From Deltaproteobacteria bacterium (GTDB lineage: Bacteria; Desulfobacterota; JAFDED01), in contig JAFDED010000002.1 in the NCBI GenBank assembly GCA_019310535.1, forward strand, positions 1 through 64,000: DNA of 64,000 nt, given 5' to 3'. The number at the start of each line of letters is the position of its first letter. Within the stretch, counting starts at the first letter, position 1. The position numbers were made by a program, and so were the translations under genes. Below the pieces are notes generated by a model. It saw nothing but the letters and a program-made list of their open reading frames with translations, made no database searches and was not told the DNA's origin. Below, piece after piece: positions 1 through 10,494 of the stretch.

Positions 1-127
1 TGTCATTAAACATGTAACAAGGTACAACTGGAATAAAATCTCTATCCCCAGGAGTTAAAAACCCTCAAAAGGGATGAAAAAGAGGCTGTGCCAAGTTCAA
101 TGTCTATTTTTGGGGCCGTTATGTTCA

Positions 128-156
128 TTGAAAAAATCACCACCTCGATATACAAT
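128..156 (+). promoter_or_regulatory. sigma70-type promoter for uvrA
   Basis: TTGAAA (128-133), a 17-base spacer and TACAAT (151-156) match a sigma70 promoter closely. Transcription would begin near 163, which rules out the most upstream in-frame ATG at 74 and supports a uvrA start at 251 or 290. Read from sequence only. I did not find a clear LexA box, though UvrA is often SOS-controlled. Confidence 0.5.
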
Positions 157-289
157 AAAAAAAGATTATCATAACGGGAAAGCATGTAGGGACGGGTTTG
201 AAACCTGCACCTGCGCGGCCGTTTTGTCATCCGGGGAGAAGCCGGGGATAATGACCGTTTCAAGTAAAGATGAAGGATGTGATGCGCCC

Positions 290-3124
290 ATGGACAAGCT
301 CATCATCCGGGGAGCCCGGCAGCACAACCTGAAGAACATCGACCTGGAGATTCCGCGAAATCGGCTTGTGGTTATCACAGGGGTGAGCGGATCGGGCAAG
401 TCTTCCCTGGCTTTTGATACCATCTACGCGGAAGGCCAGCGCAGATATGTGGAATCCCTTTCCGTGTACGCCAGACAATTTCTGGAGCAGATGGACAAGC
501 CCGACGTTGACTCCATCGAGGGGCTTTCGCCCGCCATCTCCATCGAACAGCACACGGCCGGCAAAAATCCCCGCTCCACTGTGGGGACGGTGACTGAGAT
601 CTACGACTATATGCGCCTGTTGTTCGCACGGGTCGGGCAACCTCACTGTTACAAGTGCGGCCGACCCATTGTAACCCAGACCATCCAGCAGATCGTTGAT
701 CAGATAATGGTCCTGCCGGGTGGAAGCCGTTTCAATATACTTTCTCCCGTGGTGAGGGGCCGGAAGGGGGAATTCCAGAGGGAACTGGCCCGCCTGCGGC
801 GGGACGGGTTCGTCCGGGCGCGCATAGACGGCCATATTTACGATCTTTCCGAGGATATCCGGCTGGATAAAAACCGTGAGCACGTCATTGAGGTAGTGGT
901 GGACCGCCTGGTGGTCAAGGAGGGGATTCAGCAGAGGCTGGCCGATTCGCTGGAGGTTGCGGCCTCTCTTTCAGAAGGGCTGATCAAAACGGCTATCCAG
1001 GACGGCGAGGAACTGGTCTTTTCCCAGCGTTTCGCCTGTCCGGAGTGCGGGGTCAGTTTCCAGGAGGTCTCTCCGAGGCTCTTCTCCTTCAACAGCCCCT
1101 ATGGCGCATGCCCCAAATGCGGGGGCCTGGGGACCACCATGTATTTCGACCCGGAGCGGGTGGTACCCAACACATCCCTTTCGATTCGCGAAGGGGCCAT
1201 TGTCCCGTGGGAGAAACGCCATTCAATGCATTACTACCATGTCCTCGATACCCTGAGCAAGCATTATGGGTTCAATATTCATACACCTTTCCGGGAGTTA
1301 ACGGATCAAGCGCAACAGATTCTCCTCTATGGTTCAGGGGATGAGGAACTGGAATTTTACTACGAAATGGACGGGAAGCGGCGTTTTTACAGGCGCAGTT
1401 TCGAAGGAGTGATTCCTTATCTGGAACGCCGGTTTCGAGAAGCTGAAAACAGCGGGCTTCGGGATGAGATCCAGAAATACATGACCGTGAGACCATGTCC
1501 CTCCTGCAAGGGGTCGCGGCTGAAAAAGGAAAGCCTGTTCGTCAAGATCAATAATCTCTCCATCGACGACATGACACGTATGTCAATCCGGGAGTTGCTG
1601 AGAACATTACAGGAAATTGCAGGGGCGCACGGCCGTGCGCCCCTGTTTGGCCCCCGCGAGCAGGAAATCGCCCGGCCGATTGTAAAAGAAATCATCAACC
1701 GGCTGGGGTTCCTGACGGACGTAGGACTCGATTACCTGACCATCGGGCGCTCATCGTCAACCCTGGCGGGCGGAGAGGCCCAGCGCATCCGCCTGGCCAC
1801 ACAGATAGGCTCCGGTCTGGTGGGAGTTCTTTACATCCTGGACGAGCCAAGCATAGGCCTTCACCAGCGGGACAATATTCGGCTGCTGGACACGTTGAAG
1901 CGCTTGCGGGACCTGGGCAACACCGTCCTGGTGGTGGAACACGATGCAGAGACCATCCTTTCCGCCGACCATGTGATCGATATGGGTCCCGGCGCCGGCG
2001 AGAACGGCGGCCGCGTGGTCTTTTCCGGACCAACGAATGAAATCCTGCGGAGCTCAGAGTCCTTGACCGGTCGATATCTCGCGGGGATGCTCACCATTCC
2101 GGTGCCCGGGCGCCGCCGTTGCCCGGACGGACGCTTTATCACCATCGTGGGTTCCAGGGAAAACAACCTCCAGAACATCACTGTTGCCTTCCCCTTGGGT
2201 ACGCTCACCTGCGTGAGCGGAGTATCCGGCTCGGGAAAGAGCACGCTGGTTATTGATACGCTTTTCAGAGCCCTGGCCCAGCGTCTGAACCGATCAAAGG
2301 AACCGGCGGGGAAGTTCGATGCAATCCTGGGGCTGGAGGCGGTGGATAAAGTGATAGACATCGATCAGGCGCCCATCGGACGCACCCCGCGATCCAACCC
2401 GGCCACCTACACGGGACTCTTCACCCACGTGCGCGAGCTCTTTGCACAGGTGCCCGAGTCCCGAATGCGGGGCTACAAGCCCGGCCGTTACAGCTTCAAT
2501 GTCAGGGGCGGGCGGTGCGAGGCGTGCCGGGGCGACGGCATCATAAAGATCGAAATGCACTTCCTGCCCGACGTTTACGTGATGTGCGAGGTCTGCAAGG
2601 GAAGACGTTACAACCGGGAGACCCTTGAGATCAGGTACAAGGGACTGAATATCGCCGAGATCCTGGACATGACCGTGGACCAGGCGCTCTCTTTCATGGA
2701 AAATATTCCCCCTGTCCGCGATAAACTGCAGACCCTGGCGGATGTGGGTCTGGGGTATATCCGCCTGGGTCAGTCGGCCACCACCCTGAGCGGCGGCGAG
2801 GCCCAGCGCATCAAGCTGGCGCGCGAACTGAGCCGCCGGGCTACGGGGCGAACGCTCTATATCCTCGACGAGCCCACCACGGGGCTACATTTCGAGGATA
2901 TCCGGAAGCTGCTGGACGTGCTCAACCGCCTGGTGGACGCGGGCAATTCGGTCATCATCATCGAGCACAACATGGACGTCATCAAGTCCGCCGACTACGT
3001 CATCGACCTGGGTCCCGAAGGGGGAGAGCTGGGGGGCCGTGTGGTTGCTACGGGCACGCCCGAGGAGATCATGGCCTGTCCGGAGTCTTATACAGGGAGG
3101 TTTTTGAAGAGGGCGCTCGGGTGA
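290..3124 (+). CDS. uvrA: excinuclease ABC subunit A
   Basis: UvrA is the damage-sensing ATPase of nucleotide excision repair; it dimerises, loads UvrB and acts in the cytoplasm. From the ATG at 290 the protein is 944 residues, the usual family length, and begins [17 protein letters not shown], a typical UvrA start. Walker [10 protein letters not shown] lies at about residues 31-39 and a second P-loop of the same sequence in the C-terminal half. Both ABC signatures are present ([12 protein letters not shown] and [12 protein letters not shown]), as are zinc-module cysteine pairs such as CPKCGG, CPSCKG and CEACRGDG. An alternative ATG at 251 would add 13 residues and has GGGAGAAG upstream. The gene stands alone behind the promoter at 128-156. 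Confidence 0.97.
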   Translation: MDKLIIRGARQHNLKNIDLEIPRNRLVVITGVSGSGKSSLAFDTIYAEGQRRYVESLSVYARQFLEQMDKPDVDSIEGLSPAISIEQHTAGKNPRSTVGTVTEIYDYMRLLFARVGQPHCYKCGRPIVTQTIQQIVDQIMVLPGGSRFNILSPVVRGRKGEFQRELARLRRDGFVRARIDGHIYDLSEDIRLDKNREHVIEVVVDRLVVKEGIQQRLADSLEVAASLSEGLIKTAIQDGEELVFSQRFACPECGVSFQEVSPRLFSFNSPYGACPKCGGLGTTMYFDPERVVPNTSLSIREGAIVPWEKRHSMHYYHVLDTLSKHYGFNIHTPFRELTDQAQQILLYGSGDEELEFYYEMDGKRRFYRRSFEGVIPYLERRFREAENSGLRDEIQKYMTVRPCPSCKGSRLKKESLFVKINNLSIDDMTRMSIRELLRTLQEIAGAHGRAPLFGPREQEIARPIVKEIINRLGFLTDVGLDYLTIGRSSSTLAGGEAQRIRLATQIGSGLVGVLYILDEPSIGLHQRDNIRLLDTLKRLRDLGNTVLVVEHDAETILSADHVIDMGPGAGENGGRVVFSGPTNEILRSSESLTGRYLAGMLTIPVPGRRRCPDGRFITIVGSRENNLQNITVAFPLGTLTCVSGVSGSGKSTLVIDTLFRALAQRLNRSKEPAGKFDAILGLEAVDKVIDIDQAPIGRTPRSNPATYTGLFTHVRELFAQVPESRMRGYKPGRYSFNVRGGRCEACRGDGIIKIEMHFLPDVYVMCEVCKGRRYNRETLEIRYKGLNIAEILDMTVDQALSFMENIPPVRDKLQTLADVGLGYIRLGQSATTLSGGEAQRIKLARELSRRATGRTLYILDEPTTGLHFEDIRKLLDVLNRLVDAGNSVIIIEHNMDVIKSADYVIDLGPEGGELGGRVVATGTPEEIMACPESYTGRFLKRALG

Positions 3125-3256
3125 TGCGGGCCACCGCGTCCCTCCTCGTCATGACAATGATTGAAGAATGCGTGCTGAAACAATGGGAAACGAAAATAAA
3201 TTCAAACATGAAATTGAAATACCATCATTAGAGGATCAATCTTTGAATGAGGGAGA

Positions 3257-3835
3257 ATGATGAAAACATCGGACTTCGTTCTTTTTACTTTAGAAGCGTT
3301 CGGGGGCGAGATCATAGGAAAGACTCTCCTTCAAAAAAGAATCTATTTTGAATCGATTCTGACAGATATGGATCTCGGATATCGCGCATGGTATTATGGG
3401 CCTTATTCTAGTGAAGTAGAAGATGCATTGGGGAGATTAATCGCTCTTGACTTCGTGGATGAATCGGTTTTCAGTTATGGAATATATTCTGCTGAAGGAT
3501 TTGAGATAAAGCAATTTGGATTTCATTTGACAAAAGAAGGAGAAGAACTCGTAACAATTAAAAAAGAAAGACTCCCACGCGCCTGGAAAAAAATTGGCGA
3601 AGCAGCGAAGAAAATAAAAAACGCAGGTGATCCGGACTATAACACGTTATCTGTAGCCGCCAAGGCCTATTACATCTTGAAGGGAGAAAGAACGCCTTTG
3701 ACATCTTATGAAATTAAGAAAACAGCACAAGGGTTCAACTGGGATTTCGGTCAAACGCAATTGGATAAAGCCGTTAAATTCCTTGAAAATCTTGGATTGA
3801 TCAAAGAGATACCCACTGAAAGCTACGCCCGATGA
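3257..3835 (+). CDS. YwgA-like/Panacea-like hypothetical protein
   Basis: A 192-residue cytoplasmic protein of unknown function. The N-terminal 110 residues resemble the YwgA/SocA-like (Panacea) fold: GGEIIGKTLLQKRIYF, then WYYGPYSSEVEDAL, then FHLTKEGEEL. The rest is a lysine-rich helical linker and a second helical segment with YYILKGERTPLTSYEIK, which may be winged-helix-like. Relatives include antitoxin-like proteins, but no toxin gene is adjacent. Two consecutive ATGs (3257 and 3260) follow GAGGGAGA; the second has better spacing. Base composition is more A/T-rich than uvrA, which hints at a separate origin. The family call is by motif resemblance only. Confidence 0.6.
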   Translation: MMKTSDFVLFTLEAFGGEIIGKTLLQKRIYFESILTDMDLGYRAWYYGPYSSEVEDALGRLIALDFVDESVFSYGIYSAEGFEIKQFGFHLTKEGEELVTIKKERLPRAWKKIGEAAKKIKNAGDPDYNTLSVAAKAYYILKGERTPLTSYEIKKTAQGFNWDFGQTQLDKAVKFLENLGLIKEIPTESYAR

Positions 3836-3871
3836 TGAAATAATGGAAGCACTTGAATGTACTGCATACCC

Positions 3872-4243
3872 TCAGCCCCCCTCCACCGCCTCGTCCACCA
3901 ACTGGATCAAGCGTTGCGGCGAAATGGGTTTGGAAAGAAAGAGGTTGGCCCCGGCCTCCATTCCCTGTTCCCTGTCCTCATCGGCGCTTTTGGCCGTGAG
4001 CATGATGATGGGAACATCCCGGTAGTCCTCCATATCCCGGACCTTACGGCAAACCTCCAGCCCCGACATCTCGGGCATGATGATATCCAGGATGATAAGA
4101 TCGAATCGTTCCCGTGAGAGAAGGCCCAGCGCCTCGGGCCCGTTGAGGGCGGTCGTCACCTCGTAGTCTTTGGGCTTCAACAGTTCGGTCAGGGCGATGA
4201 GAACCAGATCGTCATCATCAACCACCAGAATCTTTTTCGCCAT
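3872..4243 (-). CDS. single-domain response regulator (CheY-like)
   Basis: 123 residues forming only a receiver domain. Acidic pocket Asp9-Asp10, phosphoacceptor Asp53 in LIILDIIMPEMSG, switch Thr in MLTAK and conserved Lys105 in LSKP are all present. With no output domain it should act by protein contact, probably as phosphoacceptor of the kinase encoded immediately upstream on the same strand. Its start overlaps the kinase 3' end by 26 bases, which points to translational coupling. The opposite neighbour is convergent. Confidence 0.9.
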   Translation of the reverse strand: MAKKILVVDDDDLVLIALTELLKPKDYEVTTALNGPEALGLLSRERFDLIILDIIMPEMSGLEVCRKVRDMEDYRDVPIIMLTAKSADEDREQGMEAGANLFLSKPISPQRLIQLVDEAVEGG

Positions 4244-7079
4244 CAGTATCTCCTTCTTCGGGGATTGGGAGGAAGATGCGGAACCTGGATCCGCGGCCGA
4301 CCCTGCTATCCACCTCTATCTTTCCTCCATGCAACTCGATTATGCTGTAGCAAATGGACAGGCCCAGGCCCGTCCCCTTTCCAACCTCTTTGGTGCTGAA
4401 GAACGGGTCGAAAATCTTGTCCATATTCTCGCGCGGAATGCCGCATCCGGAGTCTTTGATGGTAACTTCGACGGTTCCATTCTCTGGACGGGCGCGCGTT
4501 TCGATGGTGAGAGTTTTTTTTGCCGCGTTCTCCATGGCATCGCGGGCATTGGAGATCAGGTTCAGAAAGACTTGCTCAAGCTGGTTGCCGTCGCCCATGA
4601 CCCTGGGCAGATCGGGCTGAAAACGCTTGACCACCCGTATATTGTGGTTCATCAATTGCTGTGAAGTCATGGTCAACACATTCTCGAAGGCCTTGTTGAC
4701 ATCCACCGACAGAAACTCGAAACGCGACTGCCTGGAGAAGTCCCTGAGTTGGCTGACGATCTTCCCGATGCGCTTGTTGCACTGTTCGATGACCTCTAAT
4801 CGTTTGCGATTGGGATCATCCCTGGGCATGTTTTCATCTATCACGTGAAGAAGGGTCGTGGAGGCCATCAGGGGGTTGTTCAGCTCATGGGCAACGCCGG
4901 CCACCAGGTCTCCCAGTGCGCGCATCTTCCCCGCCTGGATAAGCGTGGCCATTGTGCGGCGCAGTTGTTCCTCGAGCTTTTTCTGCTCGGAGAGGTCCTT
5001 GAAAACGCCCATGGTGCCGATGATTTGCCCGGTTTCGTCCTTCAGCAGGGCATTGGAGGTCAGGATGGGTATGATTCGGCGCTTTCGGCCATTTCCCTCG
5101 ACCACCATGGTGATTTCGTAGTTGCGATGCCGCTCGCGCTCCCGCAGGATTTTCATAATGTTGCGGGCCTCGTCGATGCCGTTCAGGTAAAAACGCGAGA
5201 TATGGACGCCGATGAGCCGCTCCTTCGGCCAGCCGATCATCGCCTCCATCCCCCGGTTCACATACGTTATTATCCCCTTGGGATCAGTGGTTACCACGCC
5301 GTCCGGGGTGCTCTCCAGTATGTTCTCCAGATACTCTTTCGTGTCCCAGAGCTCTTTTTCCAGCCGCTTCTTCTCCGAGATGTCGCGGGCAATTTCCAGG
5401 AAGCCGTATATTTTCCCCTCCGTGTTTCTCAGCGCGGTGATGATGGAATTAACGGGGAAGGTCTCCCCGTTTTTCCTGCGCCGGATCATCTCCTGTTCAG
5501 TAACACCCTGCTTCATTACCTTGCGGGCCAGGGTCCGGATCAGGTCGCTGTCGCGGTCCTCGTCACGGAGGGTCATGGGAATCCCCTTGATGCCTATCAT
5601 CTCGGCCTTGGACCAGCCGAAAATTCGGGCTGATCCGCTGTTGTACTCGAGGATATTTCCACTCATGTCCGTTGCAATGATGGAATACTCGGTGGAACTC
5701 TCCAGGATGTTATTCAACAGGTGGGAGAGATTGCGGTATTTCTCGCGGGATTCCCTGAGTTCCTCGGTGCGCTTTTCCACCATTTTTTCCAGCGTGGTGG
5801 TGTGGTCGCGCACCTGGTTGGCCATCAGGTTGAACGAGCGGGCCAGCAGGCCGATCTCATCTCCGCTGTCGATGTCCACTGACTGGCTCAGATCGCCGCC
5901 GGCCATGCGGCCCGTCACCTCCGTCAGCTTGAGGATGGGCCGGCTGAGGAACCTGGCCAGAACAAGGCTCAGTGCAATCGCTACCAGAAGACTCGTGATG
6001 GCCACGAAAAAGATGAAGGACCTGGTCTGCCTCACGGCGTAAAAGATTTCATCCTCATAACTGCCCGCCGCGATGATCCACTCCCATGGCTGGAAATAGG
6101 CATATTTGACGATCTTCATCCGCGGCCTGGTGTCCCCCAGTTCGGGGTTCATCCAGGGGTAGCGGATAGTGCCCACGCTCCCGGGAGACAGCCGTGGTGC
6201 TCGAGTGACCATGGCGCGGATGAACTCAAAACCGTCGGGATCTCTGTCGCTGATGATGTTCTTCCCCTCCTTGGCGGGGTGAATGACCAGGGTGCCGGTG
6301 TTGTCCAGAACATAAGCATAACCCGTTTCCCCCACCCGGATCTTTAAGATAGAGCGCTTCAGAGCGGTCTCCAGTTGCTCCTTGATGACGGCGCCGATCG
6401 CTCCGATGATGAGCCCCCCGGAATCGCGGAACGGCTCAACCGCGGCCAGGTACCACGTGTTTGCAACGTTGAAGCGCCCCACGTAGCGCTTCCCCTCCAG
6501 CACAGTGCGGGTTATGTCGCTTTTGGCCGGGATGAGAATTCCCACCGCAGGGGTTCCATCTTCCCGTTTCAGGCTCGTGGATAATACAAGCATGCCGTCG
6601 TCAGGCAGACGCTGGAGAATCAACATGTGGCTTCCCGTCAAATCATGGGTCTGCTCCGCGATGCGGGAGTCCAGCGTGATGGGCTGCGATCCGATGCTCC
6701 AGAACGGAACGGTTATCTCTTGTCTCTCCCCCGGGGGTGGGTTCAACACCCGTACCTTCGCCGTTCGATCCGGGTGGATGGTGACGAAGTCCGCATAATG
6801 GCTCAATATGTGGCGGGCGACTTTCAGGTCCTTTATCACATCTTGCTCGAACAGTATCTGCTTGGCCTGGGCAAGCTCTTTAATGCCGGTAACGACATTT
6901 TCCAGGTCGAGCTCAGCATATTCCTGCATGGCCCGGGTGAAGCGCTGTAGTGAAAGGTAAGCACCGAAAAGGAGGGGAAAAATGATGAGGGTAAGGGAGA
7001 TGGCCACCAGCTTGGTTCGGATCTTCCAGTCCCTGAACTTCCGAATCCTTAACTTCACAATGTGCTCCCCCGATTCCAC
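4218..7079 (-). CDS. membrane sensor histidine kinase (Cache-HAMP-PAS-PAS)
   Basis: 953 residues. Order seen: a short basic N-terminus; TM1 (about 23-45, [17 protein letters not shown]); a periplasmic double-Cache-like sensor of about 300 residues containing [18 protein letters not shown]2 (about 355-378); HAMP; two PAS/PAC domains; HisKA with the phospho-His in [11 protein letters not shown]; HATPase_c with N-box [10 protein letters not shown]1 DSGCGIP, F-box DPFFSTK and G2 GKGTGLGLS. It should sense a small extracellular ligand and signal through the overlapping receiver protein. The ligand cannot be told from sequence. The gene is divergent from the Memo-like gene. Confidence 0.93.
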   Translation of the reverse strand: MESGEHIVKLRIRKFRDWKIRTKLVAISLTLIIFPLLFGAYLSLQRFTRAMQEYAELDLENVVTGIKELAQAKQILFEQDVIKDLKVARHILSHYADFVTIHPDRTAKVRVLNPPPGERQEITVPFWSIGSQPITLDSRIAEQTHDLTGSHMLILQRLPDDGMLVLSTSLKREDGTPAVGILIPAKSDITRTVLEGKRYVGRFNVANTWYLAAVEPFRDSGGLIIGAIGAVIKEQLETALKRSILKIRVGETGYAYVLDNTGTLVIHPAKEGKNIISDRDPDGFEFIRAMVTRAPRLSPGSVGTIRYPWMNPELGDTRPRMKIVKYAYFQPWEWIIAAGSYEDEIFYAVRQTRSFIFFVAITSLLVAIALSLVLARFLSRPILKLTEVTGRMAGGDLSQSVDIDSGDEIGLLARSFNLMANQVRDHTTTLEKMVEKRTEELRESREKYRNLSHLLNNILESSTEYSIIATDMSGNILEYNSGSARIFGWSKAEMIGIKGIPMTLRDEDRDSDLIRTLARKVMKQGVTEQEMIRRRKNGETFPVNSIITALRNTEGKIYGFLEIARDISEKKRLEKELWDTKEYLENILESTPDGVVTTDPKGIITYVNRGMEAMIGWPKERLIGVHISRFYLNGIDEARNIMKILRERERHRNYEITMVVEGNGRKRRIIPILTSNALLKDETGQIIGTMGVFKDLSEQKKLEEQLRRTMATLIQAGKMRALGDLVAGVAHELNNPLMASTTLLHVIDENMPRDDPNRKRLEVIEQCNKRIGKIVSQLRDFSRQSRFEFLSVDVNKAFENVLTMTSQQLMNHNIRVVKRFQPDLPRVMGDGNQLEQVFLNLISNARDAMENAAKKTLTIETRARPENGTVEVTIKDSGCGIPRENMDKIFDPFFSTKEVGKGTGLGLSICYSIIELHGGKIEVDSRVGRGSRFRIFLPIPEEGDTDGEKDSGG

Positions 7080-7163
7080 CCAATTCAGGACATTTAAAAG
7101 AGAATTGATCGATCTCTAATCATTATATATACTTGAACATCCTGTGGAATTCAATGAATTTTT

Positions 7164-7192
7164 TTGACATGCACCTGAGAATCGGGTATAAA
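7164..7192 (+). promoter_or_regulatory. consensus sigma70 promoter for the Memo-family gene
   Basis: A perfect -35 (TTGACA, 7164-7169), exactly 17 bases, then TATAAA (7187-7192). A transcript would start around 7199-7201, immediately before the ATG at 7202, so either the message is leaderless or the start lies further in. This is the best promoter match noticed in the window. Confidence 0.65.
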
Positions 7193-7201
7193 AAATCTAC
7201 C

Positions 7202-8440
7202 ATGGATACCCTACCCCGTCACCGTCCGATGAATCCCATCCCTGTGGAAGTATCCGGCAAGCATTATATATGCCTCCAGGATCCCCTCAGGCTGACTGAA
7301 AAAACCGCCTATCTTCCCATGCCCGTCTATTTTATCTATGCCCTGCTTGACGGAGAGCACAGCCTGACGGACATCCAGGCGGCTTATATGCGGCAGTTCG
7401 GAGAGTTGATCTTCACGGACAAGATGCGCCAGATCATTGAAGCGCTGGATGAGAACTTGCTGCTGGATTCCCCGCGGTTCCGGGAGCATATGGATCGCAC
7501 GGCCCGGGAATTCCGGAGTCTGAAGGTGCGGCCGGCCTCGCACGCCGGAGTGAGTTACGAGATGGACACGGAGAAGCTCCTGGCCCAACTGAAGACTTTC
7601 TTCACCGGGCCGGGCGGCCCTGGACTCCCCCGTGAAATAAATGGGTCGGGGCGGGTGGTTGCGGCCATTGCCCCTCATTACGACATAAGGGGGGGCGGAG
7701 GTCCCTTTTTCGCTCTGGTCTATAAAGCCCTGGCCGAGGAATGTGCAACCGACCTCTTCATTATACTGGGTACGGCGCATACCCAGACCCGGAACCTGTT
7801 CGTCCTGACCGCCCTGGACTTTGAAACGCCCCTGGGGACAGTCAAGACTGATGCGGAGCTTTTGAGGAAACTCCAGGAGGTCATGGGCAAAGACCTGAGA
7901 GAGGATGAACTGAACCATCGCACGGAGCATTCCGTGGAGTTCCAGGTTCTCTTCCTCCAGTTCGCGCTGGGCGGAAAAAGGGACTTCACCATTCTTCCCG
8001 TGCTATGCGGATCTTTCCACGAGATGGAGCAAATGGGGAGGGCTCCCGAAGAGGTGCCGGAATTCGGGATGTTCATCGATGCCCTCAAACAGGCCGTGGA
8101 GGCTACAGGCCGGAGGCCATGCTATATCGCCAGTGCGGACCTATCCCACGTGGGTGTTCGCTTCGGGGACGGACCCCTTTCATCCGCCTTTCTTCAGAAG
8201 GTTGAGGCGCAAGATCGGGATATTCTCAACTATGCCGCACGGAAGGATACCGCCGCCCTTTTCCAGTGGCTTTGCGAGAACGGGGACCGGTATCGTGTTT
8301 GCGGCTTTCCCTGCATTTACACCCTGGTGAGCGCCCTGAATGAGGGCGAAGGGGAGCTGCTGCGCTACGGCCAGCAGCAGGACCCGGGGGGCGAGTCCGT
8401 GGTTTCTTTCGCCAGCATGATTTTTCGCCGGAGCGAATAA
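7202..8440 (+). CDS. Memo-family protein (AmmeMemoRadiSam B-like) with N-terminal extension
   Basis: 412 residues from the ATG at 7202 (longer forms could start at 7133 or 7154, but the strong promoter at 7164-7192 argues against them). The C-terminal 270 residues match the Memo/DUF52 fold, related to extradiol dioxygenases: IAPHYDIRGGGG, LGTAHTQTRNLFVLT, EHSVEFQVLFLQ and YIASADLSHVG, with the His/Asp/Cys residues typical of the metal pocket. The first 100 residues form a separate domain (LRLTEKTAYLP, FIYALLDGEHSLTDIQ) resembling PqqD-like or helical peptide-binding modules. No AmmeMemoRadiSam A or radical SAM partner is adjacent, so the role is open. Confidence 0.85.
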   Translation: MDTLPRHRPMNPIPVEVSGKHYICLQDPLRLTEKTAYLPMPVYFIYALLDGEHSLTDIQAAYMRQFGELIFTDKMRQIIEALDENLLLDSPRFREHMDRTAREFRSLKVRPASHAGVSYEMDTEKLLAQLKTFFTGPGGPGLPREINGSGRVVAAIAPHYDIRGGGGPFFALVYKALAEECATDLFIILGTAHTQTRNLFVLTALDFETPLGTVKTDAELLRKLQEVMGKDLREDELNHRTEHSVEFQVLFLQFALGGKRDFTILPVLCGSFHEMEQMGRAPEEVPEFGMFIDALKQAVEATGRRPCYIASADLSHVGVRFGDGPLSSAFLQKVEAQDRDILNYAARKDTAALFQWLCENGDRYRVCGFPCIYTLVSALNEGEGELLRYGQQQDPGGESVVSFASMIFRRSE

Positions 8441-8463
8441 ACGTGTGAACGTGTGGGCGAGTT

Positions 8464-8484
8464 GCGGGTTGCGTGCTAACCCGC
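8464..8484 (+). terminator. hairpin after the Memo-family gene
   Basis: GCGGGTT (8464-8470), a 7-base loop and AACCCGC (8478-8484) form a perfect 7-bp stem 24 bases after the stop codon. No T-run follows, so it may be a weak terminator or an RNA-stabilising hairpin. Confidence 0.35.
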
Positions 8485-8502
8485 GACGAATCTATCCCAA
8501 AC

Positions 8503-8838
8503 TAGGATTATCCTATCAGGTCGGCAAATAAAACTTTAATTGCTTGATTTTTATTAAATTCTTATTGCTTGACCATTGGACCGAAAGCTGTGACTCAATA
8601 CCGCCCAAACCTTGATGGCATTCAGGCTCCATGAGGGGTGGCCCAGAGAATGTATTGTCCGGGCTGCGCAGCAGCAAGAGGCAGAACATGGCTCGTTTAA
8701 TGGTTCCCGGGCACGGGTTGCACCGGGCAAAACATCTTGCCGCTTCGCGACCCGGACGACATTCTTCATCTATTATTGGCGGTAATTTGACTGTAATATC
8801 GTTGATCAATATGTTGCTGATCAAAGTGGATAATTCTA
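8503..8838. mobile_element. MITE-like non-coding element, copy 1 (336 bp)
   Basis: Near-identical, in the same orientation, to 24828-25197. The ends form imperfect terminal inverted repeats: left TAGGATTATCC, right end read inward TAGAATTATCC (10 of 11 match). The right end carries two spaced TGATCAA motifs. The centre holds G/C-rich hairpins, including the palindrome GCTGCGCAGC. Relative to copy 2 this copy lacks 25 bases after GACGAC and a 9-base duplication near GGCGGTAATTT. No convincing ORF exists in any frame, so it would be non-autonomous. No clear target duplication was found at this copy. Confidence 0.75.
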
Positions 8839-9098
8839 AAAAAATAATAACCGAGAGCACCTGTATTTCCAACACCGGAATCTCGATAGGATCGGCACCG
8901 GAGCTGAGGAATCATATGACTGAAACTTTCCTGGCTGTTGGCATGCCGGAAGATCACAATCTTTACACATTGTATGATGTGTTGCCTCGATTTGATGATG
9001 ACATTTGGCCGATGAATATTGACACCCTATATCCATTTTCTTTCCGCAACGAGCTCGATCTCCTTTATTACCAGAAGTGCACCGGGTCATTAGGCTGA
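8839..9098 (+). pseudogene. 3' remnant of an unidentified gene cut off by the element
   Basis: Directly after copy 1, an open frame of about 86 codons reads like real protein (for example ISIGSAPELRNH, LYTLYDVLPRFDDD and WPMNIDTLYPFSF) and stops 28 bases before dctM. It has no plausible start of its own: upstream the frame runs into the non-coding element. I read it as the C-terminal part of a gene truncated by the insertion or by recombination at it. I do not recognise the family. Its position suggests it was once the first gene of the TRAP operon, perhaps an enzyme acting on the transported acid. Confidence 0.45.
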
Positions 9099-9126
9099 GA
9101 GCATAACACACAATTTGGAGGCGAGA

Positions 9127-10476
9127 ATGATCATAGCGATCCTGTTTCTCGTTTTCGGAGTGTTGCTATTTTTCGGGGTTCCGATCACGGTTTCTCTCGG
9201 CCTCTCCGCTGTTATCGCCATGGCCGTCAGTTCTTGGATGGGCCATATGACCGCGGGGATAACATTCCTGGTGCAGGGGATGTTCACAGCCTTCGATTCC
9301 TTCCCTATCATGGCCGTTCCCATGTTCATGTTAGCCGGCGAAATAATGAATCAGGGCGGGGCATCGAGGAGGTTGATCAATCTGGCAAGCGTACTGGTGG
9401 GTCGATTGCCGGGCGGATTGGCTTACATTGCCATCGTTTCCTGTATGTTCTTTGCCTGCATCTCCGGTTCCGGTCCCGCAGATGTGGCCGCCATCGGTAC
9501 GGTCATGATACCGCAAATGGTACGTTATGGGTACAATCGGGGCTACTCAGCGGTCTGCATCGGCGCTGGCGGTACCCTGGGAATACTGATTCCACCCAGC
9601 ATTCCCGCCGTCATTTACGGCATCGTGACTGCCACATCCATTGGAAAGCTTTTCATAGCAGGCTTATTGCCCGGTATCATGACCGGCCTGGCCCTGATGA
9701 TCACAAGCTACTTCATTTTCGGACGAAAAATGCGCAACTCCGTTCCAACGCCGACGGATCATGCAGATTCCGCCATCAGCATAACAGAGCAGGACCAACT
9801 GATCGCACCCAAGATGAGCTTATTCCGTGCACTTTACGAGGCCAAATACGCCATCGTCATGCCCGTCCTGATCCTGGGAGGAATTTACACGGGCGTGTTT
9901 ACACCCACAGAGGCAGCCACAGTGGCCGTGGTTTACGGGCTTGTGGCTACCATGTTCCTGGACAAAGAGCTCAAGCCCCGACAGCTCATTCAGGTGTTGC
10001 TCCGGGCGAGTTTGGTCTCAGGCATAGTTCTGATTCTCATCGGCACCGCCCTTCTATTCGGCAAGATCATGACTCTCGAACACTTTCAAACAACCATCGC
10101 CAACCTCATCTTGAGCCTTTCACCCAATAAGTACGTGATCCTGACTTTGATTCTGATTTTTCTTATCGTTCTCGGAATGTTCATGGAGACACTGGCAGCG
10201 ATTATCCTTTTCGGCCCCATGCTGCTGAAAATCGCGGTTCCACTGGGAATCGACCCTATTCACTTCGGAATCATCATGATCCTGGCCTCAGAAGTGGGTT
10301 TCATGACTCCTCCCATTGGCGAACACCTGTTCATCGTAGCCTCCATTTCCGGCATTCCCGTTGAAAGCACGATCCGATACGCCCTGCCATATGTGATCAC
10401 ACTGATCGTTTCCATGCTGATTATAACATTTGTTCCTTCGGTAACGATGTTTCTCCCTAATTTGTTATATGATTAA
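9127..10476 (+). CDS. dctM: TRAP transporter large permease
   Basis: 449 residues starting at the ATG at 9127, chosen because GGAGG lies 6 bases upstream. It is the 12-13 TM sodium- or proton-coupled subunit of a TRAP carboxylate importer in the inner membrane. Visible family features: PITVSLGLSAVIAM at the N-terminus, ISGSGPADVAAIGTVMIP, the conserved GILIPPSIPAVIYG, and GFMTPPIGEHLFI near the C-terminus. It is followed by dctQ (18 bases) and dctP, giving the order M-Q-P rather than the commoner P-Q-M. Confidence 0.95.
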   Translation: MIIAILFLVFGVLLFFGVPITVSLGLSAVIAMAVSSWMGHMTAGITFLVQGMFTAFDSFPIMAVPMFMLAGEIMNQGGASRRLINLASVLVGRLPGGLAYIAIVSCMFFACISGSGPADVAAIGTVMIPQMVRYGYNRGYSAVCIGAGGTLGILIPPSIPAVIYGIVTATSIGKLFIAGLLPGIMTGLALMITSYFIFGRKMRNSVPTPTDHADSAISITEQDQLIAPKMSLFRALYEAKYAIVMPVLILGGIYTGVFTPTEAATVAVVYGLVATMFLDKELKPRQLIQVLLRASLVSGIVLILIGTALLFGKIMTLEHFQTTIANLILSLSPNKYVILTLILIFLIVLGMFMETLAAIILFGPMLLKIAVPLGIDPIHFGIIMILASEVGFMTPPIGEHLFIVASISGIPVESTIRYALPYVITLIVSMLIITFVPSVTMFLPNLLYD

Positions 10477-10494
10477 CGCAAGGGGAATAGATCG

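Noticed and set aside
7133-7201. Upstream start codons for the Memo-family gene
   Set aside because: They lie on top of or before a consensus promoter, and the extra residues are not protein-like.
8516-8875. 119-residue minus-strand frame across repeat copy 1
   Set aside because: The matching frame is disrupted or altered in copy 2 by insertions, and the sequence is hairpin-rich; not a credible gene.
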